Of a stretch of 64,000 bases of DNA, positions 16,359 to 24,376 are shown in pieces. Below the pieces are notes generated by a model, which was not told the origin of the DNA, made no database searches, and saw only the letters and a list, made by a program, of their open reading frames with translations. The stretch is taken from positions 1-64,000 of the forward strand of contig CADADV010000004.1 in NCBI GenBank assembly GCA_902786815.1, written 5' to 3'. Source of the stretch: an uncultured Eubacteriales bacterium. GTDB taxonomy: Bacteria > Bacillota > Clostridia > Peptostreptococcales > Anaerovoracaceae. Position 1 is the first letter of the stretch, and the number at the start of each line of letters is the position of its first letter. Position numbers and translations under genes: made by a program.

Positions 16359-17717
16359 TTATCCTTTCTCTCTTACCGCAGTCCCCACAAGGTCATAGTC
16401 AAATGCATCTTCTATCAGGACCGGGACAAATTCACCCGGTTCAAATCTTCTCTCGGCGATGGGAACCTTGAAAATCACGGTCCCGTCGATTTCCGGGGCG
16501 TCATACTCGCTCCTGCCGATGTATGTTACAAATTCTGCGTCCTCCGCATCGATGCCCTCAACAAGCACATCCATCACGCGACCGATTTTATCCTCGTTCC
16601 GTTCTCTGGAAATATCGACCTGCATACGCATGATGCTGTCCGCCCTGGCCTGTTTCACATCTTCATCGATTTGATTGTCCATCTCGCCGGCCGGAGTACC
16701 TTCCTCCTGGGAATAAGCGAACACGCCCAGTCTCTCGAATCTGGTTTCCCATGCAAAATCAGCAAGTTCCTCGAAGTCTTCTTCGGTTTCCCCCGGAAAG
16801 CCGGTAATAAACGTTGTCCGGATGTGGATATCGGGAACCGCTTCCCGCAGCTTGCTGATCGTGGCGCGGATGGATTCCGAAGTGGAACGGCGCCGCATGG
16901 TGTGCAGCACGTGATCAGCGCTGTGCTGGAGCGGGATATCGATATACTTGCAGATCCGTTCTTCGGAGGCCATGACGTCGATCAGCTCGTCTGTGATCTT
17001 ATCCTCATAACAATACATAAGACGGATCCAGCGGAATCCCTTGCTTAAGTCATCTCCGCCGATACGGCACAGTTTCCGCAGCAATTCCGGAAGGCTGAGT
17101 CTGCCGTACAGATCGCGGCCGTATTCTGTCAGATCCTGTGCAATCAGGATCAGTTCCCGAACACCTGCCTTTGCGAGCAGTTCAGCTTCCTCAAGAATGT
17201 TTTCCATCGGTCTGCTTCTGTAAGATCCGCGGATATCCGGGATCACGCAGTAGGCACAGCGGTTGTTGCAGCCTTCTGCAATGCGCATAGTCGCAGAGTA
17301 ATGAACGTCTTCGAGCCTGCGGCTGCTGAACTCGTTGAAACATTCAGGCGCATCGCTTCTATACACCCGCTGCCTTCCGCCGATGATTTCCGGAAGTTTC
17401 TCGTAGTCATTGACCCCGAGGATATAATCGATCTCAGGGATCTCTTCTGCCAGTTCATCCCCATACCGCTGGCTGAGACAGCCGCTCACGACGAGTTTCG
17501 GCTTGTTTGGCAGCCTGGTCATATCGAAGACCGCATCGATAGACTCGCGTTTGGCGTCGTTGATAAAGCCGCAGGTGTTCACAATAACGACCTCAGCTTC
17601 CTCAGGGCTTGCGACGATCTCGCCGCCGGCCGCTTCCCATATGCCTCCGATGCCTTCGGAATCATTGAAGTTCTTCGGGCATCCAAGTGTTTCTATGTAT
17701 AATCTTTTGTATTTCAT
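16359..17717 (-). CDS. rimO: Ribosomal protein S12 methylthiotransferase RimO
   Basis: A 452-residue radical SAM methylthiotransferase acting on the conserved Asp of ribosomal protein S12. The UPF0004 domain with TLGCPKNFNDSE and further Cys residues (NTCGFINDA, SGCLSQRY) binds the auxiliary 4Fe-4S cluster. The radical SAM motif CNNRCAYCVIP follows, and a C-terminal TRAM domain closes the protein. RimO-type sequence GCPKN distinguishes it from MiaB. I chose the ATG at 17717, which shares one base with the ftsK stop (TGATG); a GTG one codon earlier is also possible. Confidence 0.94.
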   Translation of the reverse strand: MKYKRLYIETLGCPKNFNDSEGIGGIWEAAGGEIVASPEEAEVVIVNTCGFINDAKRESIDAVFDMTRLPNKPKLVVSGCLSQRYGDELAEEIPEIDYILGVNDYEKLPEIIGGRQRVYRSDAPECFNEFSSRRLEDVHYSATMRIAEGCNNRCAYCVIPDIRGSYRSRPMENILEEAELLAKAGVRELILIAQDLTEYGRDLYGRLSLPELLRKLCRIGGDDLSKGFRWIRLMYCYEDKITDELIDVMASEERICKYIDIPLQHSADHVLHTMRRRSTSESIRATISKLREAVPDIHIRTTFITGFPGETEEDFEELADFAWETRFERLGVFAYSQEEGTPAGEMDNQIDEDVKQARADSIMRMQVDISRERNEDKIGRVMDVLVEGIDAEDAEFVTYIGRSEYDAPEIDGTVIFKVPIAERRFEPGEFVPVLIEDAFDYDLVGTAVREKG

Positions 17718-20266
17718 CACATATCCGATGTTGTATTCTTCATGTTCTCCAGGTCCTCCATTGAAATGAGCACCTGTCTAGGCCGGCTTCCGTCAGGCGG
17801 CCCGACGATCTGCCGCTCCTCCATCATATCGATGATGCGGGCGGATCTGTTATAGCCGATACGGAATCGTCTCTGCAGCATCGAAACGGATGCAGATCCA
17901 TGATCCACGACGAATTCAATAGCATCCGGCAGAAGCTCATCCTCGTATTCCGATTTATCACCTTTTTCGGCGTCCGGCATATTTGCCTTTTCGATCGTGT
18001 CGAGGACATCAGCCTCCGCAGCCTCATCAGCTTCCCCCTGCTGCTGGACGAACTGGATCAGTTTCTTGACTTCGTCCTCCGAAATGAACGTGCCCTGGAT
18101 TCTCGTCGGTTTGTTGCTGCCGATCGGCGCAAAGAGCATATCGCCCTTTCCGACCAGCTTTTCGGCGCCGACGCCGTCCAGAATCGTTCTGGAATCGACC
18201 TGTGAGGTCACTGCAAAGGCAATTCTCGACGGAATATTGGCTTTGATCAGACCAGTGATCACGTTGACCGACGGTCTCTGCGTGGCTACGATGAGGTGCA
18301 TGCCGGCGGCCCTTGCCTTCTGGGCGAGCCTGCAGATAGACTCTTCAACCTGTGAAGAGGATACCATCATCAGATCAGCCAGCTCGTCGATGATGATGAC
18401 GATCTGCGTCATCGGTCCGTCAACTTCGCCGTTTCTCACACTGTTCTTCTGTTTCGCCTTCAGCTTGTTGAATCCATGGATGTCTTTGACACCGTTTTCA
18501 GCGAACCGCTTGTATCGTTCATCCATTTCGGCGACAGCCCAGTTGAGAGCAGCCGCAGCCTTCGCGGCGTCGGTGACGACAGGGATCAGCAGGTGCGGTA
18601 CGCCGTTATAATGTGATAGTTCGACGATTTTCGGGTCGATGAGCACCATCTTGACCTCGTCAGGCCGCGCTTTGTACAGGATACTAGCGATGATGCTGTT
18701 GATACAGACTGACTTACCTGAACCTGTAGCGCCTGCAATCAGCAGATGCGGCATTTCTGCCAGATCCGCAACAATGGATTTGCCGCCGATGTCTCTGCCC
18801 ACAGCAAATGTGAGTTTCGACTTCGCTGTCTGGAACTCATTGGATTCGATGATCTCACGCACAGTGACTGCATTGGGGTGTTCGTTTTCGATTTCTACGC
18901 CCACTGCGTCTTTACCCGGAATCGGTGCTTCGATCCTGACGCTCTTTGCCTTCATGTTCAGCGCGATATCATTGTGGAGATTCAGGATCCTGGAGACCCT
19001 GACACCGCTGTTCGGATGTACTTCGAACCGTGTGACGGTAGGTCCCTGTATTACATCTGTGACAGTCGTCGCAATTCCGAAGCTGTTCAGCGTGTCTTCC
19101 AAAAGCTGTGCTTTGTACCGGAGTTCACTCTCGCTTGACGCAGACTGTGTCCTGGACGGTTTCTTCAGCAGATCGAACGATGGGAACTCGTAGTCAGCAT
19201 AGTTGTCAGAAGGCAGGAAATCGCCATCATCCAGTCTGCTCTGTGCCGCTTCGCTCTTTGTCATTGGCTTCGGGGTATCATGGGCCATTCCTGACTGAGA
19301 AGAACCGTTCGATGTGCCTGCCCCGATGATATTCGGACCTTCCGGATCAGAAAACATACTCCTGCTCCGCGGCCGGGCGCCCGGCTTCTTCCCGGGCGAT
19401 CCGCCTGCAGGGTCCTCGTGCATATAGTCAAGGATCTTTCGCTGCCCTTCCGTCATGTTCCCGGCACCGAGTCCGGGTGCCTGGATACGCGGACCCGACG
19501 ACACAGGTGCGCCGCCGATTTCCTGTTCTTCGGCTTCCTTGAGCGCCCGTTCCTTCTCTCGTTCTTCTCTTTCAAGACGTTTTCTTACCCTGCGTTCTTT
19601 GAATCCTTCAAAGAACCTGGAAATCGGTGTGTTGATCAGCAAAAGCAGGAATATGAAGATGATGCAGAACGCAGCGAGATATAACCCGGCGATCCCGATC
19701 AGCTGGGTAATGAGTCCGCCTACACCCATGCCAAAGACACCGCCGCCGTCCAGGGCAATGCCGTCATTGTAACATTTGGAGAATCCTCCCCATGATCCGC
19801 CTGCTGCGATCTTATCCATGAATCTGGCTGCATTCACAAGGTCAATAGCCAGATAGATAATGACCAGATAAATGATCGACTTGATGCTGATGTGAATCGT
19901 CTTCTTCAGGAACAGAAGGATACCGTATACGATAAAATAATACGGCAAAAAATAGGCGATCAGGCCAAACATTCCTTTGAGACCATGGCTGATAGCTTCT
20001 CCTGCCATTCCGGAAGCATGCGTCTGGAGCGCTATGATCAGGAATACCCCGAGTGCGATCACAAGGATCCCCAGGATCTCGTCTTTGATCTGCGCTTTGG
20101 ACTCAAGCCTCAGTTCCATCTTCTCAACCGCTTTCTGCACTTCTGGTGAAGCTTCTGTCTTGCGTTTGGAAGAGGATCGGGCAGGCGTATCTGCTTTTGC
20201 TTTTGCTTTAGTTTTTTTGTTTTTGCTTCCCGGAGGTCTTCCGGGTCCCCTTTTCTTTTCTGCCAT
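17717..20266 (-). CDS. ftsK: DNA translocase FtsK/SpoIIIE
   Basis: An 849-residue membrane-anchored DNA pump. The N-terminus is Lys/Arg-rich (residues 1-45), several transmembrane segments follow (about 65-215), then a variable linker, the alpha/beta motor with Walker A GATGSGKSVC and Walker B IVIIIDELADLMM, and a C-terminal winged-helix gamma domain (about 780-840, MLQRRFRIGYNRSARIIDMM) that reads KOPS-like sequences. It moves chromosome ends through the closing septum or into the spore. The size fits single-membrane-domain Firmicute SpoIIIE/FtsK. GAGGTAGTA precedes its ATG. Confidence 0.96.
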   Translation of the reverse strand: MAEKKRGPGRPPGSKNKKTKAKAKADTPARSSSKRKTEASPEVQKAVEKMELRLESKAQIKDEILGILVIALGVFLIIALQTHASGMAGEAISHGLKGMFGLIAYFLPYYFIVYGILLFLKKTIHISIKSIIYLVIIYLAIDLVNAARFMDKIAAGGSWGGFSKCYNDGIALDGGGVFGMGVGGLITQLIGIAGLYLAAFCIIFIFLLLLINTPISRFFEGFKERRVRKRLEREEREKERALKEAEEQEIGGAPVSSGPRIQAPGLGAGNMTEGQRKILDYMHEDPAGGSPGKKPGARPRSRSMFSDPEGPNIIGAGTSNGSSQSGMAHDTPKPMTKSEAAQSRLDDGDFLPSDNYADYEFPSFDLLKKPSRTQSASSESELRYKAQLLEDTLNSFGIATTVTDVIQGPTVTRFEVHPNSGVRVSRILNLHNDIALNMKAKSVRIEAPIPGKDAVGVEIENEHPNAVTVREIIESNEFQTAKSKLTFAVGRDIGGKSIVADLAEMPHLLIAGATGSGKSVCINSIIASILYKARPDEVKMVLIDPKIVELSHYNGVPHLLIPVVTDAAKAAAALNWAVAEMDERYKRFAENGVKDIHGFNKLKAKQKNSVRNGEVDGPMTQIVIIIDELADLMMVSSSQVEESICRLAQKARAAGMHLIVATQRPSVNVITGLIKANIPSRIAFAVTSQVDSRTILDGVGAEKLVGKGDMLFAPIGSNKPTRIQGTFISEDEVKKLIQFVQQQGEADEAAEADVLDTIEKANMPDAEKGDKSEYEDELLPDAIEFVVDHGSASVSMLQRRFRIGYNRSARIIDMMEERQIVGPPDGSRPRQVLISMEDLENMKNTTSDM

Positions 20267-20276
20267 TACTACCTCG

Positions 20277-21113
20277 TTACGCAGTCAGCAGTGAATAACC
20301 AAGTACACATGCTGCTACGATCCAAACATATATTGTAAAACCTATCAGTCTCTTATTTGATACGACCTTGATCATCGCCTTGATGGCAAATATACCGGAC
20401 AGAGCCGCCAGAATGACGCCGACGATGAGAGGCCCCGCCATAGACGCATCCATTCCCTCTGCGAGAGCTTTTGGCATCTCCAGGACAACAGAGCCCAGAA
20501 TAGAAGGAATCGAGATGAGGAATACGAATTCAACGGCGAATTCCCTCTTCAGCCCGGAAATCAGGCTGCCGAACAGCGTTGATCCGGATCTGGATACGCC
20601 CGGACAGATGGCTATGCCCTGCATGATCCCGATGAAAATGGCGTGTCTCCATTTCATCTCCATCGGACCTTTGTCGCTTTTGCCCATTCTTTCAGCGACA
20701 AACAGAATGATACCGGTGAAAATCAGACCGATCGCAATCGATACGATAGACGCGTATAAGCTTTCAAAGAAATCTTCAAACAGCAGACCGATCAAAGCTG
20801 TCGGGATCGTCGCGACAATGATCATGAAACCCATGCGCCGCATGGGGCTGGAATTGATCCTGGGTCCTTTCCCGGTGCAGAGATCTTTGATCGTGTCGAT
20901 CAGCTCAAGAATCAGCGCCCAGATGTCTTTGCGGTAGATAATAAAGACTGATACCAGTGTTCCGACGTGCATCATAACAGTGAACAGAAGCACACTGTCT
21001 GCTTCCACTCCAAAGAAGTATTGCAGCAGAGCCAGATGTCCGCTGCTGCTGATGGGCAGAAACTCTGCTAAACCCTGTACAATACCAAGTATGGCGGCCT
21101 GTATATATGTCAT
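20277..21113 (-). CDS. uppP: Undecaprenyl-diphosphatase UppP (BacA)
   Basis: A 278-residue polytopic membrane protein. The BacA signatures GLAEFLPISSSGHL near residue 15 and PGVSRSGSTL near residue 175 are intact and contain the catalytic Glu, Ser and Arg residues. It dephosphorylates undecaprenyl diphosphate to recycle the lipid carrier for cell-wall synthesis and confers bacitracin tolerance when abundant. CAGGAGAAG precedes the ATG. It is the first gene of a minus-strand run into ftsK-rimO-pgsA-cinA. Confidence 0.96.
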   Translation of the reverse strand: MTYIQAAILGIVQGLAEFLPISSSGHLALLQYFFGVEADSVLLFTVMMHVGTLVSVFIIYRKDIWALILELIDTIKDLCTGKGPRINSSPMRRMGFMIIVATIPTALIGLLFEDFFESLYASIVSIAIGLIFTGIILFVAERMGKSDKGPMEMKWRHAIFIGIMQGIAICPGVSRSGSTLFGSLISGLKREFAVEFVFLISIPSILGSVVLEMPKALAEGMDASMAGPLIVGVILAALSGIFAIKAMIKVVSNKRLIGFTIYVWIVAACVLGYSLLTA

Positions 21114-21142
21114 AATCTTCTCCTGTCAATTGATTTGATTCC

Positions 21143-21162
21143 ATTCGAATACATTCGAATAC
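21143..21162. repeat. Tandem 10-bp repeat in the uppP leader
   Basis: Two exact, adjacent copies of ATTCGAATAC, each containing the palindrome TTCGAA, lie between a TGCTATAAT extended -10 box and the uppP ribosome binding site. The one-turn spacing would suit a dimeric protein, but no function can be assigned. Confidence 0.6.
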
Positions 21163-21210
21163 AGAATAGATTATAGCACAAGACCACTAGAATTTGTATA
21201 TATAATTATT

Positions 21211-21242
21211 AAGCCACACATGATTTGGTGCATGTGTGGCTT
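21211..21242 (-). terminator. Terminator after the thiamine-precursor ABC operon
   Basis: A perfect 12-bp stem (AAGCCACACATG at 21211-21222 with 21231-21242) directly follows the stop codon of the ATPase gene. The downstream tract is A/T-rich but not a clean T run. Confidence 0.7.
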
Positions 21243-21246
21243 ATCT

Positions 21247-21993
21247 TCACTCTTCCAGGACCCCCATGATCTGCCGCTTGTATTGCATGAACTCATCGGT
21301 AAGGTCGTACCCCTGCCGCTGACTTCGCGGCGTATCGATCCGGATCTCGTATCGTATTCCGCCGGGCTTTCCTGTCATGATGTAGATGCGGTCTGACAGC
21401 AGGATCGCCTCATTGATGTCATGGGTAATGAAAACTGTCGTCAGGTTGATCTTCTCCATGACATCCAGATACCAATTGTGGATCTTGCCTTTGGTGATCG
21501 TATCAAGGGCGGAAAACGGCTCATCCAGGAGCGCTACGTTGTCTGAGAACAGATAGGTCCGCAGCAGCGCCGCCCTCTGCCGCATGCCGCCTGACAGCTG
21601 CTTCGGGTACTTCTTCTGTGTTCCCTCCAGACCAAACTCTTCGAAATGCTCCGATGCCTGTTTTCTGGCTGCTTCTTTGGACATGCCTTGGATCACCAGC
21701 GGAAGTCCAACATTGTCTTCGATCGTCTTATACGGCAAAAGCAGGTCCTTCTGGAGCATATAACTGATATGTCCCGTCGTACCTGTGATATCCGCACCGT
21801 CCAGAAGCACTCTGCCTGCAGTCGGCTGGTATATCCCGGAAATGCAGTTAAAGAGCGTGGTCTTGCCGCTTCCGGATACGCCGAGCAGGCTGACCAGTTC
21901 CCCCTGATCCACAGCAATGGAAATATCGCGGATGATCGTTTCGTCTCCGAATTTCATTGAGATATTCTGTGTTTCAAGTTTATGGGTACTCAT
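21247..21993 (-). CDS. thiZ: ABC transporter ATP-binding protein (thiamine-precursor uptake, ThiZ-like)
   Basis: A 248-residue ABC ATPase with Walker A GVSGSGKTTLF, signature LSGGMRQRAALLR, Walker B NVALLDEPFSAL and the H-loop ITHD. It resembles the nitrate/taurine/HMP-type importers (SsuB/TauB group). It is the last gene of an operon led by a TPP riboswitch and preceded by an NMT1/THI5-like binding protein and a permease, so import of a pyrimidine (HMP or formylaminopyrimidine) precursor is the likely role. The ThiZ name rests on this context. Confidence 0.85.
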   Translation of the reverse strand: MSTHKLETQNISMKFGDETIIRDISIAVDQGELVSLLGVSGSGKTTLFNCISGIYQPTAGRVLLDGADITGTTGHISYMLQKDLLLPYKTIEDNVGLPLVIQGMSKEAARKQASEHFEEFGLEGTQKKYPKQLSGGMRQRAALLRTYLFSDNVALLDEPFSALDTITKGKIHNWYLDVMEKINLTTVFITHDINEAILLSDRIYIMTGKPGGIRYEIRIDTPRSQRQGYDLTDEFMQYKRQIMGVLEE

Positions 21994-21999
21994 TGGCTT

Positions 22000-23025
22000 T
22001 TACTTCTGCGGCAGATAATCGTTGGTGAATCCGATGTCCATCGGGATTTCCTGCTCGGAAAGGCCCTTGTCATTGATGAACTGATAAAATTTGTTCCATC
22101 TTGCAGCGTCGATAACGCCCCACTGGTCCGCCTCAGCCTGATACTGATCCGACAGATACTTCTGGCTTGCCTTAGCGAGTTCGGCGTCGACTTCCGGATT
22201 TGCTTCTACGAGAATGTCCGCTGCCTCGTCAGGGTTTTCAATGGCGTATTCATAACCCTTGGCAACAGCTGCCAGGAAAGCTTTTGCAGTGTCCGGATTG
22301 TCTGCCAGGAAATCATCGTTGGCGATGATGACCGGTGAATAGTAATCAAAGACATCGTCGATATCCTTGAACGCGAAGTAGTTGATGTCGAAATCCTGCA
22401 CCTGTGCGCTGATGCCTGCCCACCCGTAGTAGACCCAGATGGTATCGACCTGCTTGGCCTTAAGGGCTGCGACCTCGTCATCGATGGTTTCCGGAATCAT
22501 CTCAACCTTGTCGAAATCTCCGCCGTCAGCCTCTACGCATTCTTTGAGGATGGCCTGCTCGATCGGCAGTTCCCAAGTGGCGTAAGTGTGGTTTTCCATT
22601 TTTGCAGGGCTTGTAATGCCCAGATCCTTAGCCGACATGATGCCGGACAGATTGTGCTGCAGGATCGCTGCGACCGCCGTGATCGGCATGGTCTTCTCCT
22701 CTCCTGCAAGGGCCGGTACCATGTAATCCTGGAAAGATACGCCGAACTGCGCCTTGCCGGAAGCAACCATTGCTTCTGCGCCGTTGTCAGGCGGCTGTAC
22801 GATCTCGACATCGAGACCTGCCTCATCGAAGTATCCCAGTTTTTCTGCTACATAGACGCCGGTGTGGTTCGTGTTCGGCGTCCAGTCAAGAACGAATGTC
22901 ACAGGTGTGGAGTCGGTCGGACCGTCCGCATCGCTTTGTTCTTCACTTCCTCCGCAGCCGGCCAGCACAAGTGTGAATGCAGCCATCATTGATATGAGCA
23001 TAACTATAGTCAGTTTCTTTTTCAT
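22000..23025 (-). CDS. thiY: ABC transporter substrate-binding lipoprotein (ThiY-like, NMT1/THI5 family)
   Basis: A 341-residue secreted lipoprotein. The signal peptide ends in a lipobox LVLAGCGG, so the mature N-terminal Cys is lipidated and tethers it to the membrane. The mature part has VTFVLDWTPNTNHTGVYVAEKLGYF, the hallmark of the NMT1/THI5-like family whose ThiY members bind formylaminopyrimidine. The start chosen is the ATG at 23025, 9 bases after AAAGGAT; the longer frame reaches into the permease gene. A TPP riboswitch upstream supports the vitamin B1 role. Confidence 0.88.
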   Translation of the reverse strand: MKKKLTIVMLISMMAAFTLVLAGCGGSEEQSDADGPTDSTPVTFVLDWTPNTNHTGVYVAEKLGYFDEAGLDVEIVQPPDNGAEAMVASGKAQFGVSFQDYMVPALAGEEKTMPITAVAAILQHNLSGIMSAKDLGITSPAKMENHTYATWELPIEQAILKECVEADGGDFDKVEMIPETIDDEVAALKAKQVDTIWVYYGWAGISAQVQDFDINYFAFKDIDDVFDYYSPVIIANDDFLADNPDTAKAFLAAVAKGYEYAIENPDEAADILVEANPEVDAELAKASQKYLSDQYQAEADQWGVIDAARWNKFYQFINDKGLSEQEIPMDIGFTNDYLPQK

Positions 23026-23029
23026 TGTT

Positions 23030-23833
23030 TTATCCTTTCGCAACTTTGTTTTGGTCTCTTTTTCTAACCGGTACGTCCACCTGATCCCAAGGCATGCATT
23101 TTTTCTGCAGTACGCTGACCAGCCAGATCAGAATCAGGCTGATAATGGAAATCAGGAAGATGACCGCGAACATCTTGTCATAGGCGAATGATTTCTTGAC
23201 TCTGGTCATGTAAACGCCAAGTCCTGCGAAGCCTCCCAGCCACTCTGCGAGGACCGCGCCGACGACAGAATACGCGACGGTGATCCGCAGTCCTGAGAAG
23301 AAATTCGGCAATGCGTTCGGGAATTTGATATGGCGGAAGATCTGCCATCTGCTCGCTCCCATGGAACGCAGCAGATTGATGGCATCTTTGTCAGCGCTCC
23401 GGAATCCGTCCAATACGCCGACCACAATCGGAAAGAATGTGATCAGCACGATGAGTACGACCTTCGGCATCATCTTGTATCCGAACCAGAGCACCAAAAG
23501 CGGCGCGATCGCCACAGCCGGGATCGTCTGTGTCAGTACGATGATCGGATACATGGCCTTGTACGCCGGATCCCATCTGTCCATCAAAACGGCAGACAAA
23601 AATCCGATGCTGACACCCATCAGAGTTCCAATGACAGTCTCCAGAAGGGTCACCTTCAGGTGCGACATCAGCAGCCAGAAATCGCCGATAAAGGCCTGCA
23701 CCGTCTGCTGCGGTGACGGGAGCATGAAATTCGGAACGATTTCAAAGAACGACAGCGCCTCCCACAGAGCCAGAATCGCCAGAATCGAGATGAACGGGTA
23801 GATTTTGTTTGAAAACCAGCCCGTTTTATTCAT
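23030..23833 (-). CDS. thiX: ABC transporter permease (ThiX-like)
   Basis: A 267-residue membrane protein with about six transmembrane segments and the binding-protein-dependent permease EAA-like loop (LRSMGASRWQIFRHIKFPNALPNFFSGLR). It pairs with the adjacent ATPase and lipoprotein. I chose the ATG at 23833, which overlaps the upstream gene by 8 bases (ATGAATAA), because MNKTGWFSNKIYPF leads straight into the first membrane helix; the longer frame only repeats antisense of the neighbour's tail. Confidence 0.87.
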   Translation of the reverse strand: MNKTGWFSNKIYPFISILAILALWEALSFFEIVPNFMLPSPQQTVQAFIGDFWLLMSHLKVTLLETVIGTLMGVSIGFLSAVLMDRWDPAYKAMYPIIVLTQTIPAVAIAPLLVLWFGYKMMPKVVLIVLITFFPIVVGVLDGFRSADKDAINLLRSMGASRWQIFRHIKFPNALPNFFSGLRITVAYSVVGAVLAEWLGGFAGLGVYMTRVKKSFAYDKMFAVIFLISIISLILIWLVSVLQKKCMPWDQVDVPVRKRDQNKVAKG

Positions 23834-24122
23834 GGTACTTTCCGATCTTCCTTTCAATGGAAAGGACCTCGCCTTCCGGCTTGTAACTGATCTTGACATA
23901 GGATGCCACCGACGGTGCTCCCGCCCGGATCGCGATATGCTGGCATTCCTTCACGATGTCCATCAGTTCCTCATAGGGCCCTTCGATCGTCGTCTCAAAC
24001 GGCCCTACGTAATAGTTGTACCCCTGCTCCGCAATGTATGCGATGACTTCATCGACAATGCGGCACAGTTCTTCGTCATTTGGTGCTTCAGGCAGCACCT
24101 GGATCGCTACACTTGCTTCCAT
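23826..24122 (-). CDS. MTH1187/YqgV-family thiamine-binding protein
   Basis: A 98-residue small protein of the MTH1187/YkoF-like fold (ASVAIQVLPEAPNDEELCRIVDEVIAYI ... YYVGPFETTIEGPYEELMDIV). Family members bind thiamine or a pyrimidine moiety. It is the first gene after the TPP riboswitch and overlaps the permease gene. The start is the ATG at 24122 with AAGGAG upstream; a longer in-frame extension would run into the riboswitch expression platform and is rejected. Confidence 0.85.
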   Translation of the reverse strand: MEASVAIQVLPEAPNDEELCRIVDEVIAYIAEQGYNYYVGPFETTIEGPYEELMDIVKECQHIAIRAGAPSVASYVKISYKPEGEVLSIERKIGKYHE

Positions 24123-24190
24123 TTCGCTATTCTCCTTTCTTCCATGCGCTGCTTTTTGCCTTTGATATAAGTCTTTGCCGGCAATAAAAC

Positions 24191-24214
24191 AACGCTCCAC
24201 ACAAAAGGAGCGTT
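24191..24214 (-). terminator. Riboswitch expression-platform terminator
   Basis: An 8-bp stem AACGCTCC (24191-24198) / GGAGCGTT (24207-24214) is followed on the minus strand by GTTGTTTTATT. It sits directly between the TPP aptamer and the first gene, so TPP binding probably favours this terminator. Confidence 0.8.
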
Positions 24215-24228
24215 CAGAATCGGTCTTA

Positions 24229-24315
24229 TTCTGCTTCCCTACGCCGGTATGATCCGGATCAGGTTATGAGGGTATCCGGGACGAACCCGGGCTCTCAGCT
24301 TTCGCTCCCCTAGCT
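24229..24315 (-). ncRNA. TPP riboswitch (THI element)
   Basis: The minus strand carries the conserved thi-box blocks in order: GGGGAGC, GCTGAGAG, ACCCTCATAACCTGATC, and CATACCGGCGTAGGGAAG. These form the TPP aptamer. A terminator hairpin follows at 24191-24214, so control is most likely by transcription termination when thiamine pyrophosphate is plentiful. The genes controlled are the thiamine-binding protein and the ThiXYZ-like ABC transporter. Confidence 0.96.
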
Positions 24316-24323
24316 TTGTACCT

Positions 24324-24352
24324 ATTTTAGCTTATATCCGCTTAATATGCAA
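24324..24352 (-). promoter_or_regulatory. Promoter of the TPP-riboswitch operon
   Basis: On the minus strand TTGCAT (24347-24352) and TAAAAT (24324-24329) are spaced by 17 bases. Transcription would start a few bases before the aptamer. Confidence 0.55.
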
Positions 24353-24376
24353 ATCAATTAAGCTCATTTTTCCAGT

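Noticed and set aside
24123-24200. Longer N-terminus for the thiamine-binding protein
   Set aside because: It would be translated from the riboswitch expression platform; the ATG at 24122 has a proper ribosome binding site and matches the family start.
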